A stretch of 7,695 bases of DNA, taken from positions 1 to 7,695 of the forward strand of contig JALOAP010000131.1 in NCBI GenBank assembly GCA_023228745.1, read 5' to 3'. This stretch comes from Dehalococcoidia bacterium. GTDB taxonomy: Bacteria > Chloroflexota > Dehalococcoidia > Tepidiformales > Tepidiformaceae. The notes beneath the pieces were generated by a model that was not told where the DNA came from, did not search any database, and saw only the letters and a program-made list of their open reading frames with translations. Positions within the stretch are counted from its first letter, which is position 1; every line of letters starts with the position of its first letter. The translations under genes were made by a program, and so were the position numbers. Of this stretch, positions 1-7,540 are shown one piece after another.

Positions 1-860
1 CTCACCTGGGTGTAAATCTGCGTCGTGTTCGGTGAGCTGTGGCCCAGCAGGTCCTGCACCACGCGGAGGTCCGCGCCGCCATCCAGCAGGTGGGTTGCGA
101 ACGAGTGCCGGAGCAGGTGGGGGTGTACGTCCTCGGCGATCCCCGCTGCCAGGGCATGCCGCTTCACCAGCATCTGGACGGCGCGGGGCGTCAACCGGCC
201 ACCCCGGCGGTTCAGAAAGAGCGCCGGCTCGGGCCCCTTCGCGAGCTTCGGTCGCCCCCGCTCCAGGTACCGTTCGAGCGCGGCCATCGCCGGTTCGCCG
301 AAGAGCACAACCCGCTCCTTCGCACCCTTGCCGTGGACGATGGCGGCCCACTCGTCTCGGTCCACCTGCCGCACGTCGAGGCTCACAAGCTCCGAGATTC
401 GGAGTCCCGCGCCGTAGAGGAACTCAAGGATGGCGCGGTCGCGAAGCCCTGCAGGTGTTTCCTCGTCCGGGGCGGCGAGGAGCGCGGTGAGGACAGTCGG
501 TGGCAGCACCTTCGGCAGCCGCTTCGGCTTCCTTGGCATCGTGACACCGTAGAGGAGGTCCTTCTCGGTCACGCCTTCGCGCTGCAGGTACCGGTAGAAC
601 CCGCGGACCGTGCTGGTGCGACGCGTGACAGACGCGGCCGCCATGCCCCCATCGCGCAGCTCTGCCAGGTAGGCACGGAAGTCATATCGCCCAATCCCGA
701 ACGCGTCGCGGCCATGCTCTTCGCACCACGCGAGGAACTGGCCAATGTCGTTCCGGTAGTTGCGAATGGTGTGCGGCGAGCGATTGCCGACGGCCCGGAG
801 TTCCCGCAGGTAGGCGTCGAGATAGGCGTCGGCGCGCTTATGTGCCGGACGGCTCGTCAT
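1..860 (-). CDS. xerC: XerC/XerD-type tyrosine recombinase, C-terminus cut by window edge
   Basis: Site-specific tyrosine recombinase of the Xer family. By family knowledge it resolves chromosome dimers by strand exchange at dif sites near the terminus, usually as a XerC/XerD pair. Translation from the ATG at 860 gives 286 complete codons. An N-terminal SAM-like core-binding domain (about residues 9-100) is followed by the catalytic domain (about 115 onward). All six catalytic positions are visible: R154 in AGLRISEL, K178 in HGKGAKER, H248 and R251 in HPHLLRHSFATHLL, H274 in LLGHSSPNTT and nucleophile Y283 in TQIYT. Only the short tail after the tyrosine, usually 15-25 residues, lies outside the window. 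An in-frame TAG about 40 nt upstream of this ATG limits alternative starts, and no clear Shine-Dalgarno precedes it. It lies downstream of topA in the same orientation, as codV/xerC does in Bacillus, which favours XerC over XerD. Phage or transposon integrases are less likely given the compact length and housekeeping neighbours. Confidence 0.93.
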   Translation of the reverse strand, partial: MTSRPAHKRADAYLDAYLRELRAVGNRSPHTIRNYRNDIGQFLAWCEEHGRDAFGIGRYDFRAYLAELRDGGMAAASVTRRTSTVRGFYRYLQREGVTEKDLLYGVTMPRKPKRLPKVLPPTVLTALLAAPDEETPAGLRDRAILEFLYGAGLRISELVSLDVRQVDRDEWAAIVHGKGAKERVVLFGEPAMAALERYLERGRPKLAKGPEPALFLNRRGGRLTPRAVQMLVKRHALAAGIAEDVHPHLLRHSFATHLLDGGADLRVVQDLLGHSSPNTTQIYTQV

Positions 861-913
861 AAAGCTACTGGTCCGATCACACCCCAGCCGCTTCGCACTC
901 TAGCTCACAGCAC

Positions 914-949
914 GCCCGGTGCCCAGCCCATATCTGGCTGGGACCGGGC
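914..949 (-). terminator. Strong hairpin between topA and xer, possible terminator without U-tract
   Basis: An inverted repeat has arms at 914-928 and 936-949. They pair over 14 bp, very GC-rich, with a single bulged base at 921 and a 7-nt loop (CATATCT on the plus strand). It begins 30 nt after the topA stop and ends 53 nt before the xer start. In the transcribed (minus) direction no run of U follows the stem, so it does not fit a classical intrinsic terminator. It could pause or terminate transcription without a U-tract, protect the topA mRNA 3' end, or separate expression of the two genes. Confidence 0.45.
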
Positions 950-979
950 ACAAGGCACTGCGCCCAGGGCATGGACGCA

Positions 980-3454
980 CTAACTCGCCTTCCGCGCCGC
1001 CGCGTTCGCCTTTCGCTTGGCGAATGCCGCCTTGCCGCGGGCACTGCGCTCCATGAGCTTCGCGTTCGCTGCTTCGCGTTCCGCTTCGGGCCGCGCCGGC
1101 GACATCTTGCCGGGCTCCAGCGAGTTGGTGGTGTAGCTGCAGCGCGGGTAGTTCCAGCAGCCGTAGAAGGTGCCCCGCTTGGTGCGCTTCTCCACAAGCT
1201 GACCGCTCCCAGGCTCTTCCGGGCACTCCACACCCACCGGCACGCCGGATCGGAAGTCGCAGGTACCCGACTCCCGGTTCGTGCAGTCGATGTACGGCCC
1301 ATACGGGCCGGACTTCCGGATCGTCTCTCCGCCGCACTTGGGACACGCGTACTCCGTGACGGACGGCGGCGCGACGAAGACAGGCTCGCCATCCGGGCCC
1401 ATCGGCAGGGAGTTCGAGCATTCCGGATAACGCGGGCAGGCGAAGAACTTCCCGTTGCGCCCCCACTTGATCACCATGTTCGCCTGCTTGCAGACGTTGC
1501 AGAGGATCTCGGTAGGCTCGTCGACTTTCGTCGCCTCGCCTTTTGCCTTTTCGTACGCAGGCTCGAAGTTCGTCCAGAAGGAGCTCACCACCGAGAGGTA
1601 GTCACGCTTGCCCTCGGCCACCTCGTCGAGCTCCTGTTCCATCTCGCTCGTGAAGCCGGTGTTCACGTACTTGTCCATGTACTTCACGAGCAAGTCGTTC
1701 ACCAGGAAGCCGAGTTCCTGCGGCACCAGCGCCCGGCCTTCCCGGCGCACGTACTCACGCTTCTGCACCGTCTGCACGATGCTCGCATAGGTGCTCGGGC
1801 GGCCGATCCCCAGCTCCTCGAGCTTCTTCACCAGTGACGCCTCCGTGTACCGCGGCGGCGGCTCGGTGAAGTGCTGCTTGCCTTCGACGTTGCGCCGCTC
1901 GAGCTCGTTCCCCTCGGCCAGGTCGGGGAGCTGCGCTTCGCTGTCTTCGTCCGGTGCATCCTCGCTGTCCTCGACATGGTGCCCATAGACCGCCAGGTGA
2001 CCGGCGAACTTCAGCCGCTGTGCCGATGCGCGGAACGTGCCACGCAGCTCGCCGTTTTCGCGCGCTTCAATCTCCACCGCCATCGTGTCGAAGATCGCGT
2101 TCGACATCTGGCTGGCGACAAAGCGCTGCCAGATGAGCGTGTAGACCCGCATCTCGTCGCGGTCGAGCACCCCGCGTAGGCTCTCGGGCGTGTGCCGCAC
2201 GTCCGTCGGCCGGATGGCCTCGTGGGCCTCCTGTGCGCCCTTGGCTCGTGAGCGGTAAACGTTCTCCTTGGCGGGGATGTACTCCGCGCCCCAGCGCCCG
2301 GCGATGTAGTCACGCGCTTCTTTGCGCGCCACGGGCGAAATGTTGAGCGAGTCGGTTCGCATGTAGGTAATGAGACCGACGGCGCCCTGTCCCGGGAGGT
2401 CCTTCCCTTCGTAGAGCGCCTGCGCGATGCCCATGGCGCGCTGCGCCCCGAGGCCGAGCCGGTTGCTTGCGGCCTGCTGGAATGTGCTCGTCGTGAACGG
2501 TGGCAATGCGCTCTTTTTCCGCTCACCACGGTCCACCTTGGATACGGCGAACTGGGAGCGGTTAAATGTAGCGATCAGTGCCTGTGCCTCGGCTTCCGAG
2601 CCGATGGCCGGCCTCCGTGTCTCGAACGGCGGCTTCATCGAAAGCTGCCGCGACATGCCGGGCAGGCGGGCGAGCTCAGCCTCGAACGCCCGGCCCTCCT
2701 TCGCCAGTTGGGCGCGAATCGACCAGTATTCAGTCGGCTTGAAGTCCTGGATCTCCCGCTCACGCTCCACGATCAGCCGCAGGGCGACGCTCTGTACGCG
2801 CCCCGCGCTGGCGCTCCGCGTCACCTTGTCCTGCACGAACCAGCTCAGCGGGTAGCCCATTAGCCGGTCCAGCACCCGCCGCGCCTGCTGCGCATCGACC
2901 AGGTCCATGTCGAGCTCACCCGGGCGCCGGCCATCGGGCGCGTCCGTGCTGGCGCTACCGGAAAGCGCTTCCTGGAATGCGGCCTCGATTGCAGGCTTTG
3001 TGATCTCGTGAAAGACCACGCGCGTGGTCTTTTCGGCGGGGATGCCAGCCGCCTCGCGGATGTGCCAGGAGATGGCCTCGCCTTCGCGGTCGGGGTCTGT
3101 AGAGAGGAAGACGCGCTCGGCATCCTTCGCCTTCGAGGCGATGTCCTTGATGACGTCGCGCTTGCCCTTCACGATCACGTACTCGGGCTCGAAACGGTTT
3201 TCCTTCGGCTTCATGCCGCCGTAGCCGGCGGGTGGCAAGTCACGCACATGGCCGACCGAGGCGATCACCTCGTACTCATCGCCGAGGATGTTTCGCACCG
3301 TCCGTGCCTTCGTCGGGGATTCGACGATGACCAGCTTCTGCGCCTTCTTGCCGTTCCCGTTCCCGGTGGGCGGCGAAGTATCCGCCTTTGCCTTGGTGGC
3401 GCGGGCCGCCGATTTGCGCGTCGTGGTCTTCTTTGTCGTTGCTGCTGTTGCCAA
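980..3454 (-). CDS. topA: DNA topoisomerase I (type IA)
   Basis: Relaxes negatively supercoiled DNA by breaking and rejoining one strand through a 5'-phosphotyrosine link. Numbered from the proposed TTG start (824 aa): a Lys/Thr/Ala-rich leader of about 38 residues, then the Toprim domain with E45 in VIVESPTKA and the acidic triad D120, D122, E124 in STDPDREGE. SASAGRVQSVALRLI lies at about 213-227, the catalytic Y364 with R366 in ITYMRTDSL, and GIGRPSTYASI at about 549-559. At the C-terminus are two complete four-cysteine zinc fingers (C652, C655, C673, C679; C704, C707, C724, C732). A third finger has only three cysteines (C744, C766, C772), with Glu at the expected second position. A Lys/Ala-rich tail ends the protein. 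The frame is open up to an ATG at 3574, which would overlap the dprA stop and force about 40 extra residues through an AT-rich, promoter-like stretch. I therefore prefer the TTG at 3454, preceded by a weak AGGCAG. The length is normal for the family. Confidence 0.95.
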   Translation of the reverse strand: MATAATTKKTTTRKSAARATKAKADTSPPTGNGNGKKAQKLVIVESPTKARTVRNILGDEYEVIASVGHVRDLPPAGYGGMKPKENRFEPEYVIVKGKRDVIKDIASKAKDAERVFLSTDPDREGEAISWHIREAAGIPAEKTTRVVFHEITKPAIEAAFQEALSGSASTDAPDGRRPGELDMDLVDAQQARRVLDRLMGYPLSWFVQDKVTRSASAGRVQSVALRLIVEREREIQDFKPTEYWSIRAQLAKEGRAFEAELARLPGMSRQLSMKPPFETRRPAIGSEAEAQALIATFNRSQFAVSKVDRGERKKSALPPFTTSTFQQAASNRLGLGAQRAMGIAQALYEGKDLPGQGAVGLITYMRTDSLNISPVARKEARDYIAGRWGAEYIPAKENVYRSRAKGAQEAHEAIRPTDVRHTPESLRGVLDRDEMRVYTLIWQRFVASQMSNAIFDTMAVEIEARENGELRGTFRASAQRLKFAGHLAVYGHHVEDSEDAPDEDSEAQLPDLAEGNELERRNVEGKQHFTEPPPRYTEASLVKKLEELGIGRPSTYASIVQTVQKREYVRREGRALVPQELGFLVNDLLVKYMDKYVNTGFTSEMEQELDEVAEGKRDYLSVVSSFWTNFEPAYEKAKGEATKVDEPTEILCNVCKQANMVIKWGRNGKFFACPRYPECSNSLPMGPDGEPVFVAPPSVTEYACPKCGGETIRKSGPYGPYIDCTNRESGTCDFRSGVPVGVECPEEPGSGQLVEKRTKRGTFYGCWNYPRCSYTTNSLEPGKMSPARPEAEREAANAKLMERSARGKAAFAKRKANAAARKAS

Positions 3455-3467
3455 TGTGTCTGCCTGT

Positions 3468-3512
3468 GCCGAAGTCGGCCTATAAGTAGTTTGAGAGTAG
3501 AAACAGGTTCGC
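3468..3512 (-). promoter_or_regulatory. AT-rich promoter-like segment upstream of topA
   Basis: The stretch at about 3480-3512 is markedly richer in A and T than anything around it. On the minus strand it carries a TTATAG hexamer at 3485-3480 that resembles a -10 box. No convincing -35 hexamer is seen at 16-18 bp. A start site about 7 nt downstream would leave a leader of roughly 20 nt before the TTG proposed as the topA start. A small inverted repeat, GCCGACTTCGGC, lies at 3468-3479. The sequence composition is the main support; promoter function is inferred. Confidence 0.35.
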
Positions 3513-3560
3513 GGGTTTGTCGAGGGCAGCCGTTCTGAACGGGCCCGCGTGGCCGCCCGG

Positions 3561-4706
3561 TCACGCCATCGCATAAACCATGGGACGCTCCTGGCGCACC
3601 AGCCCCTTGAGCTCCATCAACTGCAGGGTGCTGCTGACGAGTGCCACTGGCAACCCCGATGCGCGAACGATCTCATCGATATGTTTCGGCGCGTCCTGGA
3701 GCCAGTGCAGCATCTTCCCCTCTTCCGGGGTAGTCGCAGGCTTGCCCGCCTGCCCCTGCGGCGCCACTCGCCCACCCTTGTCGGGCGCCTCCGAGGGCTG
3801 TTCGAGCAACTGCACCTGTCCCCCAACTGCAAGGAGGTTCAGCTCCTCGCAGAGCTGTTCGGGCGTGGCGACGAGCTTCGCCGTGCTCTCGCGGATGAGC
3901 TGGTTCGTGCCCGCGCTTTGGCGCGAAAAGATGGGGCCGGGAATGGCGAACACGTCTCGGCCTTGCTCGAACGCCCAGTTCGCGGTGTGCAGGGCGCCAC
4001 TCCCTTCGCCCGCCTCAACGACGAGCGTCGCTTTCGCCAGCCCGGAGAGGATGCGGTTGCGCCGAGGGAAGTAGTCGGGTCGCGCCGGGATGCCCGCTGG
4101 ATACTCGCTGACCAGGCAGCCCTGCTCCTGGATCCGCTCCGCGAGCCCCAGGTTCTCTCGAGGGTAGACCTTATCGATGCCGCCCGCGAGTACGGCGACC
4201 GTCGGTGCACCATGTTCCAGCGCCACGCGGTGCGCAATCGAGTCCACTCCTCGCGCCAGCCCGCTGATGACCGCCACACCGGTGCGCGCGATTGCTTCGC
4301 AGAAGGCCTCCGTCGCCTGCCGCCCGTACGGCGTCACACGACGAGTCCCCACAACCGCCACGGCCTGCTCGAACTGCGGGCCGAGTTTCCCTCGGACGAA
4401 GAGCACTGGAGGGCTCTGGGGGATCTCTCGCAGCGATGCCGGGTAGTCATCGTCCAGCCACGTGTACGCCCGGACGCCGTGCTTCACCAAGAGTTCGAGC
4501 TCCATCTCGCCGTCGAACGTCGATCGCGCCTTTGTAAAGCCGCGCAGGTAGAGCCGGTCGAGCCCAGCTGCCGCAACTTCGTCCAGCGAGGCGTTCCACG
4601 CCGTCTCGATGTTGCCGAAGTGCCGCACGAGCAGCGAAAAGTTCCTGCTCCCGAGCCCCGCGCGACGGAGCGCGAGCCAGTACGGCAGCTCCTGCGATTG
4701 CGTCAT
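3561..4706 (-). CDS. dprA: DNA-processing protein DprA/Smf
   Basis: By family knowledge DprA binds incoming single-stranded DNA in the cytoplasm and loads RecA during natural transformation. It is also widespread in bacteria not known to be competent. The 381-aa product starts with an N-terminal helical SAM-like region (about 7-60, LPYWLALRRAGLGSRN onward). The Rossmann-like DprA core has VGTRRVTPYG (119-128), SGLARGVDS (148-156), AGGIDKVYPREN (174-185), SEYPAG (200-205), FPRRNRIL (213-220) and EGSGALHTA (234-242), all typical of the family. A low-complexity linker (about 295-330, rich in Pro, Gly and Gln) leads to a C-terminal winged-helix DML1-like domain (about 331-376). I chose the ATG at 4706, 17 nt after the preceding stop. 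An in-frame ATG at 4823 would overlap the upstream gene by 100 nt and add unconserved Arg/Ala-rich sequence. No Shine-Dalgarno is visible. It is probably cotranscribed with glmU and the corC-like gene. Confidence 0.95.
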   Translation of the reverse strand: MTQSQELPYWLALRRAGLGSRNFSLLVRHFGNIETAWNASLDEVAAAGLDRLYLRGFTKARSTFDGEMELELLVKHGVRAYTWLDDDYPASLREIPQSPPVLFVRGKLGPQFEQAVAVVGTRRVTPYGRQATEAFCEAIARTGVAVISGLARGVDSIAHRVALEHGAPTVAVLAGGIDKVYPRENLGLAERIQEQGCLVSEYPAGIPARPDYFPRRNRILSGLAKATLVVEAGEGSGALHTANWAFEQGRDVFAIPGPIFSRQSAGTNQLIRESTAKLVATPEQLCEELNLLAVGGQVQLLEQPSEAPDKGGRVAPQGQAGKPATTPEEGKMLHWLQDAPKHIDEIVRASGLPVALVSSTLQLMELKGLVRQERPMVYAMA

Positions 4707-4723
4707 GCGAGGGAATATATCCG

Positions 4724-5992
4724 CTAACGAGGCAGCGCGCTCTCTGCCTCGTTCGGGTGCTCGATGCGTTCGATCCGCAATCGCCGCACGCGCCGCCCGG
4801 ACATGCTCAGCACGCGCAGACAAAGCCCATCCACGCGCACTTCGTCGCCGACTGACGGCAGCCGCCCAAGCTGGTGGATGAGGAAGCCGCCCACCGTGTC
4901 GAAATCCTCCGAGTCGACTTCGTAGCCGAACAGTTCGCGAAGGATATCGGTGGTTACGCCCGCGTCGAGTACAACCTCGTCCGGCGATATGACCTCCATC
5001 GTCGGGCGGGCGATGTCGTACTCGTCTTCGATCTCGCCGACGATCTCCTCAAGCAGGTCCTCAATTGTCACGAGACCGGCGGTACCGCCGTATTCGTCGA
5101 CGACCACCGCAAGGTGGACGCGCTTGGCGCGCAATTCCGCGAGCAATTCGTCCAATCGCTTCGATTCGGGGATGAAGGACGGTTCGCGCAGCAGGTCGCT
5201 GAGCCGCTTGTCGCGCCCGCCGTTCGAGACGGCACGCAGCAGGTCTTTCGCGTAAACAATGCCGACGATGTCGTCGATGTTCTCCCGGTAAACCGGCACA
5301 CGGCTGAATCCCCGCTCGTTGATGATTGCGGCAACGTCCTCGATCGAGTCGTTGATCTCCGCCGCGCCAATGTCGATTCGCGGGACCATGACCTCGCGCG
5401 CGGTCTTGTCTTCGAGGTCGATGATGCCGCGGATCATCCGCCGCTCCTGCTCTTCCACGCCGCCCTGGGCTTCCTCGCTTTCGATAAGCGACAGGATGTC
5501 CTCCCCAATGTCGCGCTTCACCACCCGCAGCGAACGCGCGATGAGCCGCGAGGGCAGGCCCAATACCGATGCCGGCACCGCGAAAGTCACCCCGACCAGC
5601 TTGACGACCGAGCTGAGCTGGAGTGCCACGTACTCTGGCTGGCGCGCGGCCACGAGCCCGACGGTCACCTGCACGATGGCTACCCAGAGGCCGCCAACCA
5701 GACCGAGCCCGATACCGCCTTCGGCTAGCCCCCACTCGCGCGCGCCGAGGTAGCTGAAGGTAATCACGATGCCAGCAGCCGCCAGCACGCGGACCAGCGT
5801 CAGCGGCCCAAGGAACTCCTGTGGTTGCTCGACGGTGCTGGCGATGCGCCGTGCACGCGAATCACCGCGCACGGCGAGCGCCTGGATCCGCACGTCGCTG
5901 GCGCGTTCGAGCGCAGTCTCGGCGGCGGCGACAACGGCGAGGACCACCGAAAGCGCCAGGATTGCGATGGCCGCCGCTAAGGCAATCTCCAT
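4724..5992 (-). CDS. CNNM/CorC-HlyC family membrane protein with CBS pair
   Basis: A membrane protein of the DUF21-CBS-CorC_HlyC architecture, annotated variously as hemolysin C, CorC, YhdP/YrkA or CNNM transporter. Characterised members are linked to Mg2+ or Co2+ efflux. The substrate here cannot be read from sequence. The 422-aa product has hydrophobic segments at about 3-24, 62-82, 95-115 and 123-146 that form the DUF21 membrane domain. The cytosolic part includes AREVMVPRIDI (198-208) at the start of the first CBS motif and VDEYGGTAGLVTIEDLLEEI (298-317) in the second. The CorC_HlyC domain runs from about 332 to 412, with TVGGFLIHQLGRLPSVGDEV at 366-385. The N-terminus is the first membrane helix, so no cleavable signal is needed. 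Start and preceding stop are separated by 2 nt (TAA, CT, ATG), and a good AAGGAG lies 9 nt upstream inside glmU, so translation is probably coupled to glmU. No key motif appears lost. Confidence 0.92.
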   Translation of the reverse strand: MEIALAAAIAILALSVVLAVVAAAETALERASDVRIQALAVRGDSRARRIASTVEQPQEFLGPLTLVRVLAAAGIVITFSYLGAREWGLAEGGIGLGLVGGLWVAIVQVTVGLVAARQPEYVALQLSSVVKLVGVTFAVPASVLGLPSRLIARSLRVVKRDIGEDILSLIESEEAQGGVEEQERRMIRGIIDLEDKTAREVMVPRIDIGAAEINDSIEDVAAIINERGFSRVPVYRENIDDIVGIVYAKDLLRAVSNGGRDKRLSDLLREPSFIPESKRLDELLAELRAKRVHLAVVVDEYGGTAGLVTIEDLLEEIVGEIEDEYDIARPTMEVISPDEVVLDAGVTTDILRELFGYEVDSEDFDTVGGFLIHQLGRLPSVGDEVRVDGLCLRVLSMSGRRVRRLRIERIEHPNEAESALPR

Positions 5993-5994
5993 AG

Positions 5995-7331
<1,337 letters not shown>

Positions 7332-7335
<4 letters not shown>

Positions 7336-7427
7336 CTTAGGAATGCAGCAGCACGAGCGGAGACTTCGGCGCCGGTGAGGGAGTCGGTCGGGAGACGACG
7401 TTGGGGAGGTTCTTGCTCAGTGCGCAT
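7332..7427 (-). other. Possible 31-codon leader ORF overlapping the glmU start
   Basis: A short frame from the ATG at 7427 would encode 31 residues, beginning MRTEQEPPQRR and ending AAAFLR. It stops with TGA overlapping the glmU ATG (ATGA at 7335-7332), an arrangement seen in translationally coupled genes. It lies within the predicted glmU 5' leader. It has no Shine-Dalgarno and no recognisable motif, and is compatible with chance. The same frame stays open further upstream, to an ATG at 7658, but that extension crosses the start of alaS on the other strand and is not believable. Confidence 0.15.
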
Positions 7428-7453
7428 AGTGGACCCGCACAGGTCCGGCAACC

Positions 7454-7483
7454 ATGCTAGGTAGCGTTGAAAAGGGCTGTCAA
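7454..7483 (-). promoter_or_regulatory. Predicted sigma-70-type promoter for the glmU operon
   Basis: On the minus strand a consensus -35 box, TTGACA (7483-7478), is followed by an 18-bp spacer and TAGCAT (7459-7454), which matches TATAAT at four of six positions. Transcription would begin near 7447 and leave a leader of about 110 nt before glmU. A stem-loop with 5-bp arms (7431-7435 and 7442-7446) would then sit at the very 5' end of the mRNA. Function is inferred from sequence match only. Confidence 0.5.
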
Positions 7484-7495
7484 GGCGAAGCCTTG
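7481..7495. repeat. Perfect 15-bp inverted repeat, operator candidate
   Basis: CAAGGC-GAA-GCCTTG reads as two perfect 6-bp arms around a 3-bp centre. One arm overlaps the TTG of the predicted glmU -35 box, and the repeat lies just upstream of the predicted alaS promoter. By its position between divergent promoters it could be a regulator binding site acting on DNA. It lies upstream of both predicted start sites, so it is unlikely to act as an RNA hairpin. No specific regulator can be named. Confidence 0.35.
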
Positions 7496-7497
7496 CC

Positions 7498-7527
7498 TCG
7501 ACACGCATCCCCGCACCTCCGTAGCAT
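7498..7527 (+). promoter_or_regulatory. Predicted promoter for alaS
   Basis: TCGACA (7498-7503, five of six to TTGACA), an 18-bp spacer and TAGCAT (7522-7527) form a plausible promoter. A start near 7534 would give a leader of only about 7 nt before the alaS ATG. This agrees with the absence of a Shine-Dalgarno and suggests nearly leaderless translation. Its -10 hexamer and spacer length are identical to those of the divergent glmU promoter. The assignment rests on sequence match alone. Confidence 0.4.
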
Positions 7528-7540
7528 CTCTCAACACACC

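Noticed and set aside
1..860. Xer gene as the integrase of a mobile element
   Set aside because: No attachment-site repeat, tRNA gene or phage-like neighbour is seen, and the length and motifs fit a housekeeping Xer in a conserved gene order.
39..983. A 314-codon open frame on the plus strand across xer
   Set aside because: It is antisense to the xer gene, whose translation shows every catalytic residue. The plus-strand product is low-complexity, rich in Arg, Pro and Val, with no family motif, as expected for an opposite-strand frame in GC-rich DNA.
3549..4727. A 392-codon open frame on the plus strand opposite dprA
   Set aside because: It mirrors the dprA frame almost end to end and has a His/Arg/Leu-rich composition with no recognisable domain. 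DprA motifs on the other strand are complete.
4707..4823. Longer dprA start at the ATG at 4823
   Set aside because: It would overlap the end of the corC-like gene by 100 nt and add an Arg/Ala-rich segment that is not part of the DprA family.
4874..5728. A 284-codon plus-strand frame opposite the corC-like gene
   Set aside because: Antisense shadow with Asp/Val/His-rich composition. The minus-strand frame has clear CBS and CorC motifs.
7442..7540. Possible T-box or other riboswitch upstream of alaS
   Set aside because: The predicted alaS leader is only a few nucleotides, and the whole gap lacks T-box landmarks such as the conserved T-box sequence followed by a terminator hairpin.
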